Made by a program: the position numbers and the translations under genes. Shown here in pieces: positions 1-6,155 of a stretch of DNA of 34,916 bases (positions are counted from its first letter, which is position 1; the number at the start of each line of letters is the position of its first letter). The stretch spans positions 1 through 34,916 of the forward strand of contig JAEDIC010000020.1 of the NCBI GenBank assembly GCA_016292635.1, read 5' to 3'. The notes beneath the pieces were generated by a model. That model was not told where the DNA came from. It ran no database searches and was given only the letters and a program-made list of their open reading frames with translations. Origin of the DNA: Clostridia bacterium. Its GTDB lineage: Bacteria > Bacillota > Clostridia > Christensenellales > CAG-138.

Positions 1-213
1 ACCGGCCGTACCCTCCATCCTGACAACATGGCAGCCGGCCCCGCCTCCTACGGCATGACCGACACCATGGGCCGTATGCACGGCGACGCGCAGTTCGCAG
101 GCAGCTCCTCCGTTCCCGCCCATGTAGAAATGATGGGCCTCATCGGCGCAGGCAACAACCCCATGGTTGGCATGACTGTTGCCGTTGCCGTTGCCGTCAG
201 CGAAGCGAAGTAA
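1..213 (+). CDS. GGGtGRT-family protein, C-terminal part (5' end outside window)
   Basis: The frame is open from base 1 and begins with the residues TGRT, the end of the Gly-Thr-Gly-Arg-Thr signature that gives the GGGtGRT family its name. The remaining ~70 residues are rich in Gly, Met and Ala (HVEMMGLIGAGNNPMVG, then an alternating Val-Ala run) and end in SEAK. Family members are about 330 residues, so most of the gene lies upstream. Its function is not established; in Clostridia it is often found near iron-sulfur scaffold genes, which I cannot see here. A strong terminator follows 20 bp after the stop. The assignment rests on recall of the family signature, so it is good but not certain. 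Confidence 0.7.
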   Translation, partial: TGRTLHPDNMAAGPASYGMTDTMGRMHGDAQFAGSSSVPAHVEMMGLIGAGNNPMVGMTVAVAVAVSEAK

Positions 214-234
214 GATAACACCATAATGCAAAAC

Positions 235-269
235 AAAAACCGGTCAGATATATGCCTGACCGGTTTTTA
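235..269. terminator. bidirectional intrinsic terminator
   Basis: A 9-bp perfect stem (ACCGGTCAG at 239-247, CTGACCGGT at 256-264) is flanked by A5 on the left and T5 on the right. It can end the forward GGGtGRT gene and the reverse-strand RHH gene that converges on it. Confidence 0.9.
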
Positions 270-294
270 TATAAAAAAGAATAATGGACATAAT

Positions 295-471
295 TTAAAT
301 ATTGGAGCTGGCCTCCATATTTGAAAGGGCATATGTTATCATTTGATTTACAAGCTCGTTTCTGCTTATGCCGATTGCGGCGGCCCCGGAGTATATCTCC
401 TTAAGCGCATCGGATGAGATACCCGATGAGAAAACTTCTTTTTCGGGCTTTCGCGCGATAAGTTTACCCAA
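295..471 (-). CDS. small ribbon-helix-helix (Arc/CopG-like) DNA-binding protein
   Basis: A 58-residue protein starting at TTG (469-471, reverse strand) with an excellent SD (AAGGAG, 7-nt spacer). The core reads as a ribbon-helix-helix fold: a short basic N-terminus, a beta strand (KEVFSSGI, about residues 11-18), helix 1 (SSDALKEIYSGAAAIG) and helix 2 after the typical GISRNELV turn, ending in an amphipathic stretch. RHH repressors of this size bind tandem operators as dimers and usually repress their own promoter. A row of three 10-bp direct repeats lies 20 bp upstream of this start and overlaps the divergent promoter of the L,D-transpeptidase gene, so joint control of both genes is likely. 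The non-ATG start and short length make it easy to miss. Fold assignment is from sequence pattern only. Confidence 0.72.
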   Translation of the reverse strand: MGKLIARKPEKEVFSSGISSDALKEIYSGAAAIGISRNELVNQMITYALSNMEASSNI

Positions 472-490
472 CGTACGGCTCCTTCTTTTT

Positions 491-520
491 ATTATTGTAT
501 TTTATTGTATTTTATTGTAT
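491..520. repeat. three tandem 10-bp repeats (TTTATTGTAT), candidate operator
   Basis: The unit WTTATTGTAT occurs three times without a gap (491-500, 501-510, 511-520); the first copy differs by one base. A 10-bp period puts every copy on the same face of the helix, as expected for cooperative binding of a small dimer. Read on the reverse strand each unit contains TACAAT, which could also serve as a -10 box for the RHH gene. Confidence 0.7.
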
Positions 521-532
521 TCTTTTGTGGTC

Positions 533-541
533 TGGTATAAA
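533..541 (+). promoter_or_regulatory. extended -10 promoter of the L,D-transpeptidase gene
   Basis: TGGTATAAA fits the extended -10 form TGnTATAAT with one mismatch. The expected -35 region falls inside the tandem 10-bp repeats, so a protein bound there would block this promoter. Confidence 0.5.
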
Positions 542-609
542 ATCTAAAACAGATATCAAAAACAGAATACAAATATGACATGACTTATAAGCAACGAGGG
601 AGAGGAAAA

Positions 610-1449
610 ATGAGGCGAGCATTTTTTATAATATTGGCTATAATGGCGTCGTTTGTAACGGCCTGCGGCGCACCCCAGGCAGAAGAATCCGTCATACAGC
701 CTGTCGAAACTGTGCTGCCGAGCCCGTCCGCTATCCCTGCGCCAGCCTCGAAGCCCACGCCGGATCTGGAGCCCACGCCGGCTCCCATACCCTTCTCCCG
801 TTACGCCCCAACGGTGGATATGTCCTTTGCTGAGCTTATCGGAGATGACGGTATATACGATTATCCAAAGGGATTCCCGGCGGCGGATACATATAAAATA
901 ACCGTTGACCTTGCCCATCAGGTGACCATGGTGCACGCTAAGGATGGTGAGGGGGAGTATACCGTGCCGGTGAGATATATGCTTTGCTCCAGCGGCGCAA
1001 ACGACTGCACCCCCAAGGGCACTTTCAAAATGGATTCATACAGGGTGCGCTTCAGCAGGTTTGCCAGGGATGGACGCTACGGACAGTATTGGACGCAGAT
1101 ACGCAAGGCCATATATTTTCATACGATACTGTATACCAGCAAAGACGCCGCAACATATCAGGGATATATATTCGAGCGGCTGGGGCAGATGGATTCCCAC
1201 GGCTGCGTGCGGCTTACCGTGCCGGATGCACGGTGGATATGGTACAATATAGCCCCCGGCACCATATGCGAAATACGGGACGGCTCCCTCGATGACGCCG
1301 GGACCGCCGCCATACGTTCCCAGCTTATACTGGCTCAGCCTCCTGAAGAACAGCTTGAGCTTGAGCCGGGAGAAATACCGTATACCGACAACTGGCGAAT
1401 AGAGGATGTTCAAATTGATGTTCCCTTCGTACAGGGGTCTCAGAATTAA
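610..1449 (+). CDS. L,D-transpeptidase lipoprotein (YkuD domain)
   Basis: A 279-residue protein. The ATG at 610 is chosen because it follows a purine-rich SD and opens directly into a lipoprotein signal peptide (MRRAFFI..., lipobox VTAC with Cys19). Residues 25-65 form a Pro/Thr-rich linker, then a YkuD catalytic domain from about 95 to 235. The family signature is visible: His171 and the S-H-G-C-V-R block with catalytic Cys199. Such enzymes form 3-3 cross-links in peptidoglycan or attach molecules to it; the lipid anchor places this one on the outer face of the membrane. It is monocistronic, with a promoter at 533-541 and a terminator at 1464-1495. The promoter overlaps the tandem repeats next to the divergent RHH gene, suggesting repression by that protein. 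Confidence 0.88.
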   Translation: MRRAFFIILAIMASFVTACGAPQAEESVIQPVETVLPSPSAIPAPASKPTPDLEPTPAPIPFSRYAPTVDMSFAELIGDDGIYDYPKGFPAADTYKITVDLAHQVTMVHAKDGEGEYTVPVRYMLCSSGANDCTPKGTFKMDSYRVRFSRFARDGRYGQYWTQIRKAIYFHTILYTSKDAATYQGYIFERLGQMDSHGCVRLTVPDARWIWYNIAPGTICEIRDGSLDDAGTAAIRSQLILAQPPEEQLELEPGEIPYTDNWRIEDVQIDVPFVQGSQN

Positions 1450-1463
1450 CAAAAGCGCAGCAT

Positions 1464-1495
1464 AAAAGGTATCCGAATCACCGGATGCCTTTTTC
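1464..1495 (+). terminator. intrinsic terminator
   Basis: AAAGGTATCCG pairs with CGGATGCCTTT around a 5-6 nt loop and is followed by a T run. It closes the L,D-transpeptidase gene. Confidence 0.85.
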
Positions 1496-1533
1496 GATGT
1501 ATTCCGCAAACAGTGCCCATTTTGGTACTTATA

Positions 1534-1542
1534 TGGTATAAT
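1534..1542 (+). promoter_or_regulatory. extended -10 promoter of the 1568-2986 operon
   Basis: TGGTATAAT is a perfect extended -10. Transcription would start near 1549, just ahead of the SD at 1558-1563, which rules out upstream in-frame ATGs as starts of the first gene. Confidence 0.7.
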
Positions 1543-1567
1543 GGTTTCAGCGCATACAGGAGGAAAC

Positions 1568-1849
1568 ATGGGATTTTTATCGTATCTTTTCGGGATTTTG
1601 AGCCTTGCCATTACGGTGGACGGGTTGTTTTTGAATGAAGGCATTGCCGATGCTCTGCCCTGGTTTACCGGGGCTGGAGCGGCGGTTGTCGGCGGCCTTA
1701 TCGCCGTGGTGTGGTACTATGAGATAAGGGCCACGGAAAAGGCGAAAAAACACCGGGCGAAGGCGTTTGCCGCCATGCTGTTCAATGTGGCGGCCTGCAT
1801 ACTGGCGGTGTGCCGGCTTATTATCGACATACTGGACACGCTGGTCTAA
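1568..1849 (+). CDS. small two-helix membrane protein, function unknown
   Basis: A 93-residue protein starting at ATG 1568, 4 nt after a full AGGAGG SD. The N-terminal half carries one or two hydrophobic segments (MGFLSYLFGILSLAITVDG and GAAVVGGLIAVVWYY), a short basic stretch (ATEKAKKHRAKAF) and a last hydrophobic helix near the C-terminus. I do not recognise the family. It is the first gene of an operon: its stop codon is embedded in the SD (TAAGGAG) of the WYL regulator that follows. It may be the regulator's target or partner, but nothing in the sequence shows this directly. Confidence 0.75.
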   Translation: MGFLSYLFGILSLAITVDGLFLNEGIADALPWFTGAGAAVVGGLIAVVWYYEIRATEKAKKHRAKAFAAMLFNVAACILAVCRLIIDILDTLV

Positions 1850-1859
1850 GGAGAAAACC

Positions 1860-2582
1860 ATGTCTAACACAAAGCTTAAACCACTGTATCTTATGGACAT
1901 ATTCCGTGAGCTGACCGATGAGGAGCACCGGCTTACCGTGCCGGACCTTGTGGAGGAGCTGCAGCGCCGTGGCGTAAGGGCGGAGCGAAAGGGCATATAC
2001 CGGGATATAGATGCGCTGATTGAATACGGCGCAGATATTCGCAAGACCGGCGCCGGGTATTATCTTTCGGGCAGGGAATTTACACATAGCGAGCTTAGGG
2101 CCATGGCATTGGCGGTAAAAAGCGCGGAATTTCTGTCCGAGCGGCGCACCGCCGAGCTCACCGGCAAAATAGGCGCCTTTGGCGGGGCATATATGGGCAA
2201 AAAACTCATACGGGGCGGTATGGCGGCCCGGAAAAGCCCAAACGACGAAACGCTCAACGCCATTGATATGCTGGACAGGGCGGTGGCGGCCCGGCGGCAG
2301 GTAACCTTTTCATACGAAAGAACCAGGGAAGCCACGCCAAGGCGCTATCGGGTAAGTCCCTATGGATTGATGTTCATAAAGGGAATATGCTGCCTTGCCT
2401 GCAACATAGAGGGCAGGGAGGATCTTAGCTGCATCCCGGTACACCGCATGAGACAGCTAAGGACGGACATGAGTCCATGGCGGCATTTCAGCGAGGTGAG
2501 CGAATACCGCGGCGAGTTTCTTCTGGAGGATTTCGCGGCAAAAGCAATAAAAAACGAAATATGGGAGGATGTGTTATGCTGA
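1860..2582 (+). CDS. WYL-domain transcriptional regulator
   Basis: A 240-residue protein. Residues 8-60 form a winged helix-turn-helix (DIFRELTDEEHRLTVPDLVEEL, then RKGIYRDIDALIEYGADI), the usual DeoR/HTH_11-type start of these regulators. Residues 135-205 match a WYL domain, known in the family to bind ligands or nucleic acids. The signature W-Y-L positions after the PYGL segment are replaced by I-C-C-L, and Cys177, Cys178, Cys181 and Cys191 lie close together. The usual C-terminal WCX extension is missing, so the protein is shorter than the common ~300 residues. The SD TAAGGAG overlaps the stop of the previous gene, and its own end overlaps the next start, giving tight translational coupling on both sides. 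Confidence 0.85.
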   Translation: MSNTKLKPLYLMDIFRELTDEEHRLTVPDLVEELQRRGVRAERKGIYRDIDALIEYGADIRKTGAGYYLSGREFTHSELRAMALAVKSAEFLSERRTAELTGKIGAFGGAYMGKKLIRGGMAARKSPNDETLNAIDMLDRAVAARRQVTFSYERTREATPRRYRVSPYGLMFIKGICCLACNIEGREDLSCIPVHRMRQLRTDMSPWRHFSEVSEYRGEFLLEDFAAKAIKNEIWEDVLC

Positions 2583-2986
2583 TAAAGAAAGGCGGACGGA
2601 ACATGAAAAAGTGGTTGTGCCTTTTAATGGCAGGAGCTTTTTCCCTTATGCTGCTCGGCTGCGCAGAAAAGGAACAGGCGGCAGGCCAAAGCCAATGGGA
2701 CTGCTCGGTTGCATGCGCCGGGGATGCAGTAACGTACAGCGATAAAGAGATAGTATCAGATACCGGCATACTGGCGTTTCAAAACCGCAATGATTTCAAA
2801 ATAACCGTCCATCTTCTTGGCGAAGGGCAGGACGAACAAACCTTTGAAACCGAGGCCGGCGGCGTAACGGTCTTTTATCAGGCGGCAAAGCAGCAGGCGT
2901 ATACCATTGGCATCCAGGCGGATGTGGATGAGGGAACCGTGATAGAGCTGATGGTGTATGACGGCGAAAGGGCGGAAGCGTACTGA
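2576..2986 (+). CDS. small lipoprotein, function unknown
   Basis: A 136-residue protein. ATG 2576 has a strong SD (GGGAGG, 7-nt spacer) and overlaps the last codons of the WYL gene; ATG 2603 (127 residues) is the alternative and has a weaker SD. The N-terminus is a lipoprotein signal peptide (basic KKW, hydrophobic core, lipobox LLGC, Cys29 from the first ATG). The mature part, about 108 residues, is acidic and looks beta-rich (DFKITVHLLGEG, YTIGIQADVDEGTVIELMVYDG). No family recognised. It is the third gene of the operon with the membrane protein and the WYL regulator, which suggests an envelope-related regulon of unknown purpose. Confidence 0.75.
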   Translation: MLIKKGGRNMKKWLCLLMAGAFSLMLLGCAEKEQAAGQSQWDCSVACAGDAVTYSDKEIVSDTGILAFQNRNDFKITVHLLGEGQDEQTFETEAGGVTVFYQAAKQQAYTIGIQADVDEGTVIELMVYDGERAEAY

Positions 2987-3008
2987 TACAAAAATGTGCA
3001 TAAACAAA

Positions 3009-3034
3009 TAAAAAGCCCCATTGGGCTTTTTATT
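3009..3034. terminator. bidirectional intrinsic terminator
   Basis: AAAAAGCCC and GGGCTTTTT form a 9-bp stem around CATT, with A/T runs on both sides. It serves the forward lipoprotein gene and overlaps the last codon of the reverse-strand gene. Confidence 0.9.
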
Positions 3035-3530
3035 TGTTGTTGGCGTTGGTAACGTATATGTGAGCCGCCCCGAACAGCATCGACGCTGTCACCAGCAGCC
3101 AGTGCCGCAGGCAAATGCCGCTCAGCAGGAATATTCCGGTCGGGATGACCGCCATTGCCATGGCGACGGAGCCGCGGGGCTTTTTAAAATACACCGCCCA
3201 GCAGACCCAATAGGAGAGAAGCAGAAGCCCATTGCCAAAAAGGTATACAAGCAGGCCGGGCGCGGAGGAAAAACCGAATTCCTTAAGGCCAATGTTGAAT
3301 ACCATCAGCAGAATACAGCCATAGCGGCCTATCTGCTCCAGTATGTTCATGGCTTTGCTGGTACAGCGGTTTTTTTCTCCCCTGTGCCTTATGGCGTATA
3401 TGATATTGGGTATGAGCATAAAAACCACTATTATCAGGCCGAAGAAGTTTATCCAGCCGGGGGAAGTGGCAACGAATATGGCGGTGGGGCCGTCCGCCCC
3501 GCCTATTATGCCTATGCTGTGGTTTGTCAT
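3030..3530 (-). CDS. small membrane protein with OadB-type GIIGGADGPT motif
   Basis: A 166-residue protein with SD AAGGAA before ATG 3530. It opens with SIGIIGGADGPTAIFVAT, the glycine-rich block otherwise known from the beta (membrane, Na+-translocating) subunits of oxaloacetate, methylmalonyl-CoA and glutaconyl-CoA decarboxylases. The rest does not look like OadB: about five predicted membrane helices (near residues 28-46, 62-80, 90-113, 122-140 and 143-160) with short loops. At 166 residues it is far shorter than OadB (~370-430) and no alpha or gamma decarboxylase subunit is nearby. It may be annotated elsewhere as a decarboxylase beta subunit; I regard that as unsupported. It lies 12 nt downstream of sfsA and is probably cotranscribed with it. 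Confidence 0.72.
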   Translation of the reverse strand: MTNHSIGIIGGADGPTAIFVATSPGWINFFGLIIVVFMLIPNIIYAIRHRGEKNRCTSKAMNILEQIGRYGCILLMVFNIGLKEFGFSSAPGLLVYLFGNGLLLLSYWVCWAVYFKKPRGSVAMAMAVIPTGIFLLSGICLRHWLLVTASMLFGAAHIYVTNANNK

Positions 3531-3542
3531 GGCAATTCCTTT

Positions 3543-4217
3543 CTATAGCTCTACTGCTATTTCCTCATCCACCGTCATTGCATCCTCGGTTACCATGCAG
3601 TCCAGCGCCTTTATCTGCACTCCCGCTTTTGCCGCGTCCCTGAGCGCCTGGCCAAAGGCGGGGTGGGTGACATCGTTTGGAATGAGCCTTTTTACACCCT
3701 TCATCTGCACTATGAAAAGCAACAACGCCTCCGCGCCGTCCTGTCTGCAGGCGATAAGGTGGCGTATGTGCTTAACTCCCCGCTCCGTTGGCGCATCCGG
3801 AAACATGGCGGTGTCTCTGTCAAAGAGGGTAACGCCCTTTACCTCAACAAACAGGGGCTTTTTGCCAGGCCGCTCAATGTAAAAATCCAGCCGGGAATCC
3901 CCGTGGCGGTATTCGGGCTTTATATCCGCGTCGGGAAAAAGCTTTCTCAGATATTCCCCTGCGGCGGCGTTTGGGGCCTGGCTGTCCATATTCAAAAGCA
4001 CGCCCCGGCTGTAAACGCCGATAAGGTCATAGCGGGTCTTTCTCAGGGGATTATACGAAGGGACGAGCACCACCCTTGCCCCGGGGAGCAGCAGCTCCTT
4101 GCAGCGGCCCGTGTTTTTAACGTGAACCGTTTCCTCGCGGCCATCAAGCTCCACCCTGGCCACAAAGCGGTTTGGTCGGGAAATGAAGGAGGCGGTAAGG
4201 GTGGATGGATATTTCAT
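3543..4217 (-). CDS. sfsA: DNA/RNA nuclease SfsA
   Basis: A 224-residue protein, close to the family's ~230. It shows the SfsA pattern: an N-terminal OB-like segment (FISRPNRFVARVELDGREETVHVKNTGRC split over residues 9-40), the R-L-D-F block and the core motif FVEVKGVTL followed by FPDAPTERGVKH, which carry the acidic and Lys residues of a PD-(D/E)XK-like nuclease site. The family was named for sugar fermentation stimulation, but its members bind and cut nucleic acid. ATG 4217 is chosen: it has a GAGG SD, and an upstream in-frame TTG at 4250 lies before the predicted transcription start near 4244. It heads a two-gene reverse-strand operon. Confidence 0.9.
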   Translation of the reverse strand: MKYPSTLTASFISRPNRFVARVELDGREETVHVKNTGRCKELLLPGARVVLVPSYNPLRKTRYDLIGVYSRGVLLNMDSQAPNAAAGEYLRKLFPDADIKPEYRHGDSRLDFYIERPGKKPLFVEVKGVTLFDRDTAMFPDAPTERGVKHIRHLIACRQDGAEALLLFIVQMKGVKRLIPNDVTHPAFGQALRDAAKAGVQIKALDCMVTEDAMTVDEEIAVEL

Positions 4218-4250
4218 CAGGATACCTCGAAATACATGGAATGAAATCAA

Positions 4251-4259
4251 TTATAGCAG
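4251..4259 (-). promoter_or_regulatory. extended -10 promoter of sfsA
   Basis: Reverse strand TGCTATAAT is a perfect extended -10. The predicted start is near 4244, giving a leader of about 27 nt that contains the SD of sfsA. Confidence 0.6.
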
Positions 4260-4273
4260 AAAACCGCAAAAAG

Positions 4274-4279
4274 TATAGT
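4274..4279 (+). promoter_or_regulatory. possible -10 box of the grd operon
   Basis: TATAGT (5 of 6 to consensus) is the best -10 candidate upstream of grdX. No good -35 is seen at 16-18 bp. If used, the leader before grdX is about 110 nt long. Confidence 0.35.
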
Positions 4280-4327
4280 CCAAATAAAGGCGGATATGAA
4301 TAAACGCCGGCGCATACTGCACAGCAT

Positions 4328-4372
4328 ACGGAGACAGGCTGAACGATATCATGCCTGCCCGTTTTTTGTTTT
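4328..4372 (+). terminator. terminator-like hairpin in the leader of the grd operon (candidate attenuator)
   Basis: ACGG-AGA-CAGGC (4328-4339) pairs with GCCTG-C-CCGT (4353-4362) around a 13-nt loop and is followed by T6-G-T4. The gene upstream (sfsA) is transcribed away from it, so it cannot be the end of a forward gene; it lies between the likely grd promoter and the grdX SD at 4384. A small stem (GGCG at 4289-4292, CGCC at 4305-4308) precedes it. I recognise no known riboswitch. Confidence 0.6.
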
Positions 4373-4396
4373 GAGCAGATGAAGGGAGGAAAAAGT

Positions 4397-4795
4397 ATGC
4401 AAAAGGGCGATTTTATCATCATTACAAACAACCCCGTTGTGCGGGAGCGCATGGGAGGACGCTGCGCCGTGCTCTTTGTGGAGGGGGGGTATCGGGATGT
4501 GCTGATTAAGGTGCGTGATATGGTATACACCGGGCATACATTATACACCCATCCCCTTGCGGGCAGCGTAAAGCCCAACGATACCCTGTACCGTTCCATA
4601 GCAATATCGAAAAAGCCCCATGAATTTTCCATGGAATTATCAGAAATAATATCAAACAGCGTTGCTGTTTGCGATAAGTTTCCCGTAAAGCAGAGAACGC
4701 TTACTGAAAAGATGCTCCGGGATTTTCAAATGGTGGACTATATCCTTATCGCCGGCGCAATGGAATTTGACTGGGCGGCGGGTTTGGCGCAATAG
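4397..4795 (+). CDS. grdX: glycine reductase operon protein GrdX
   Basis: A 132-residue soluble protein, first gene of the glycine reductase cluster, starting at ATG 4397 behind SD GGGAGG. The N-terminus (FIIITNNPVVRERM) and the central block (DVLIKVRDMVYTGHTLYTHPLAGSV split by the usual turn, then a proline-rich NDTLYRSI segment) match GrdX, a small protein found at the head of grd and related selenoprotein operons. Its role is not established; it is not a catalytic subunit of the complex. It is separated from grdE by 49 nt and presumably cotranscribed. Confidence 0.85.
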   Translation: MQKGDFIIITNNPVVRERMGGRCAVLFVEGGYRDVLIKVRDMVYTGHTLYTHPLAGSVKPNDTLYRSIAISKKPHEFSMELSEIISNSVAVCDKFPVKQRTLTEKMLRDFQMVDYILIAGAMEFDWAAGLAQ

Positions 4796-4844
4796 AACTG
4801 ATCCATAAATCACTAAAAAGGAAAGAGAAAAGGAGGTGTTTTCT

Positions 4845-6137
4845 TTGAAGCTGCAGCTTGGCTTTATAGAGATAAGGGACATACGGTTTTCAGAGGAAAC
4901 AAAGGTGGAAGGCGGAGTTCTCTCGGTAAACGCCGATGAGGTGTTGGCCCACGTTTTTCAGGATGAGGAGGTAAAAGCCTGCATAAAGAAGGCGCATTTT
5001 GATATTGCGAGGCCGGGGGAGAGTGTTCGCATCACTCCCGTGAAGGATGTTATCGAGCCCCGGGTAAAGGTGGAAGGCCCAGGCGGACAGTTTCCCGGAG
5101 TTATCGCCAAGGTAGATACCGTGGGCTCCGGGCGCACCCATGTGCTCAGGGGCATGGCTGTAGTTACCGCCGGGCCCATAGTCGGCTTTCAGGAGGGAAT
5201 AATAGATATGTCAGGACCCGGCGCCGAGTATACCGGATTTTCAAAACTGGTAAACCTGGTTCTGGTATGCGAGCCTGCGGACGATATACAGCCCCATGAA
5301 TATGAGCGGGCGGTGCGCGTGGCGGGCCTTCGGGCGGCGGTATATATTGGGGAGTTTGCAAGGGATATTCAGCCGGATGAGGTGAAGGAATTCGAAACCT
5401 TTGGCATAAAGGAAGGCATGGAGAAATTCCCCGCCTTGCCCCGGGTAGCCTATGTGCATATGCTGCAAAGTCAGGGACTGCTCCACGATACATATGTTTA
5501 CGGCGTGGATGCAAAGCGCAGCCTTACCACCATACTGCTGCCCACCGAGACCATGGACGGCGCAATAATCAGCGGCAACTGCGTATCCGCCTGCGATAAG
5601 AACACCACATACCATCATCAGAACAACCCTGTGGTTGCGGACCTTTTTGAGGAGCATGGAAAAACGCTGAACTATGTATGCAATATCATAACCAACGAGA
5701 ATGTATACCTTGCGGATAAGATGCGCTCATCCGATTGGACTGCCAAGCTGTGCCGCTTGCTTGATCTGGATGGCGTCATCGTGTCTCAGGAGGGCTTTGG
5801 CAATCCGGATACCGACCTTATCATGAACACCAGGAAGATAGAGCAGCAGGGCATAAAAACCGCGATAATCACCGATGAGTACGCAGGGCAGGACGGCAAG
5901 TCCCAGTCTTTGGCGGACGCAGATCCGCTTGCGGATGCGGTGGTCACCGGCGGCAACGCAAATCAGGTAATAGTGCTGCCCAAGATGGATAAGGTTATAG
6001 GTACGCTGGACTATGTGGATAAGATAGCCGGCGGTCACGCAGGTTCGTTGAGGGATGACGGCAGCATAGAGGCTGAGATACAGGTTATAACCGGCGCCAC
6101 CAACGAGATGGGCTTTGGCTATCTCAGCGCCAGATAA
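4845..6137 (+). CDS. grdE: glycine reductase component B, alpha/beta precursor (pyruvoyl-type) GrdE
   Basis: A 430-residue proprotein. The start is TTG 4845: AGGAGG ends 8 nt before it and the protein then begins MKLQLGFIEI, as in known GrdE; the GTG at 4836 lies inside the SD. The highly conserved segment PGESVRITPVKDVIEPRVKV is at residues 56-75. GrdE is known to cleave itself at an internal Cys to form a carbonyl (pyruvoyl-like) group that binds glycine as a Schiff base; the matching site is Asn245-Cys246 in SGNCVSAC, followed by DKNTTYHHQNNP. The two fragments join GrdB to form selenoprotein B, the substrate-specific part of glycine reductase, in the cytoplasm. grdB follows after 18 nt. 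Confidence 0.95.
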   Translation: MKLQLGFIEIRDIRFSEETKVEGGVLSVNADEVLAHVFQDEEVKACIKKAHFDIARPGESVRITPVKDVIEPRVKVEGPGGQFPGVIAKVDTVGSGRTHVLRGMAVVTAGPIVGFQEGIIDMSGPGAEYTGFSKLVNLVLVCEPADDIQPHEYERAVRVAGLRAAVYIGEFARDIQPDEVKEFETFGIKEGMEKFPALPRVAYVHMLQSQGLLHDTYVYGVDAKRSLTTILLPTETMDGAIISGNCVSACDKNTTYHHQNNPVVADLFEEHGKTLNYVCNIITNENVYLADKMRSSDWTAKLCRLLDLDGVIVSQEGFGNPDTDLIMNTRKIEQQGIKTAIITDEYAGQDGKSQSLADADPLADAVVTGGNANQVIVLPKMDKVIGTLDYVDKIAGGHAGSLRDDGSIEAEIQVITGATNEMGFGYLSAR

Positions 6138-6155
6138 AGGAAGGAAGATGGATAG

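Noticed and set aside
3030..3530. Oxaloacetate decarboxylase beta subunit
   Set aside because: Only the glycine-rich N-terminal motif is shared; length, helix pattern and neighbours do not fit.
4251..4396. Glycine riboswitch in the grd leader
   Set aside because: The conserved bulges and G-rich pairs of the glycine aptamer are not there; only a small stem and a terminator hairpin can be seen.
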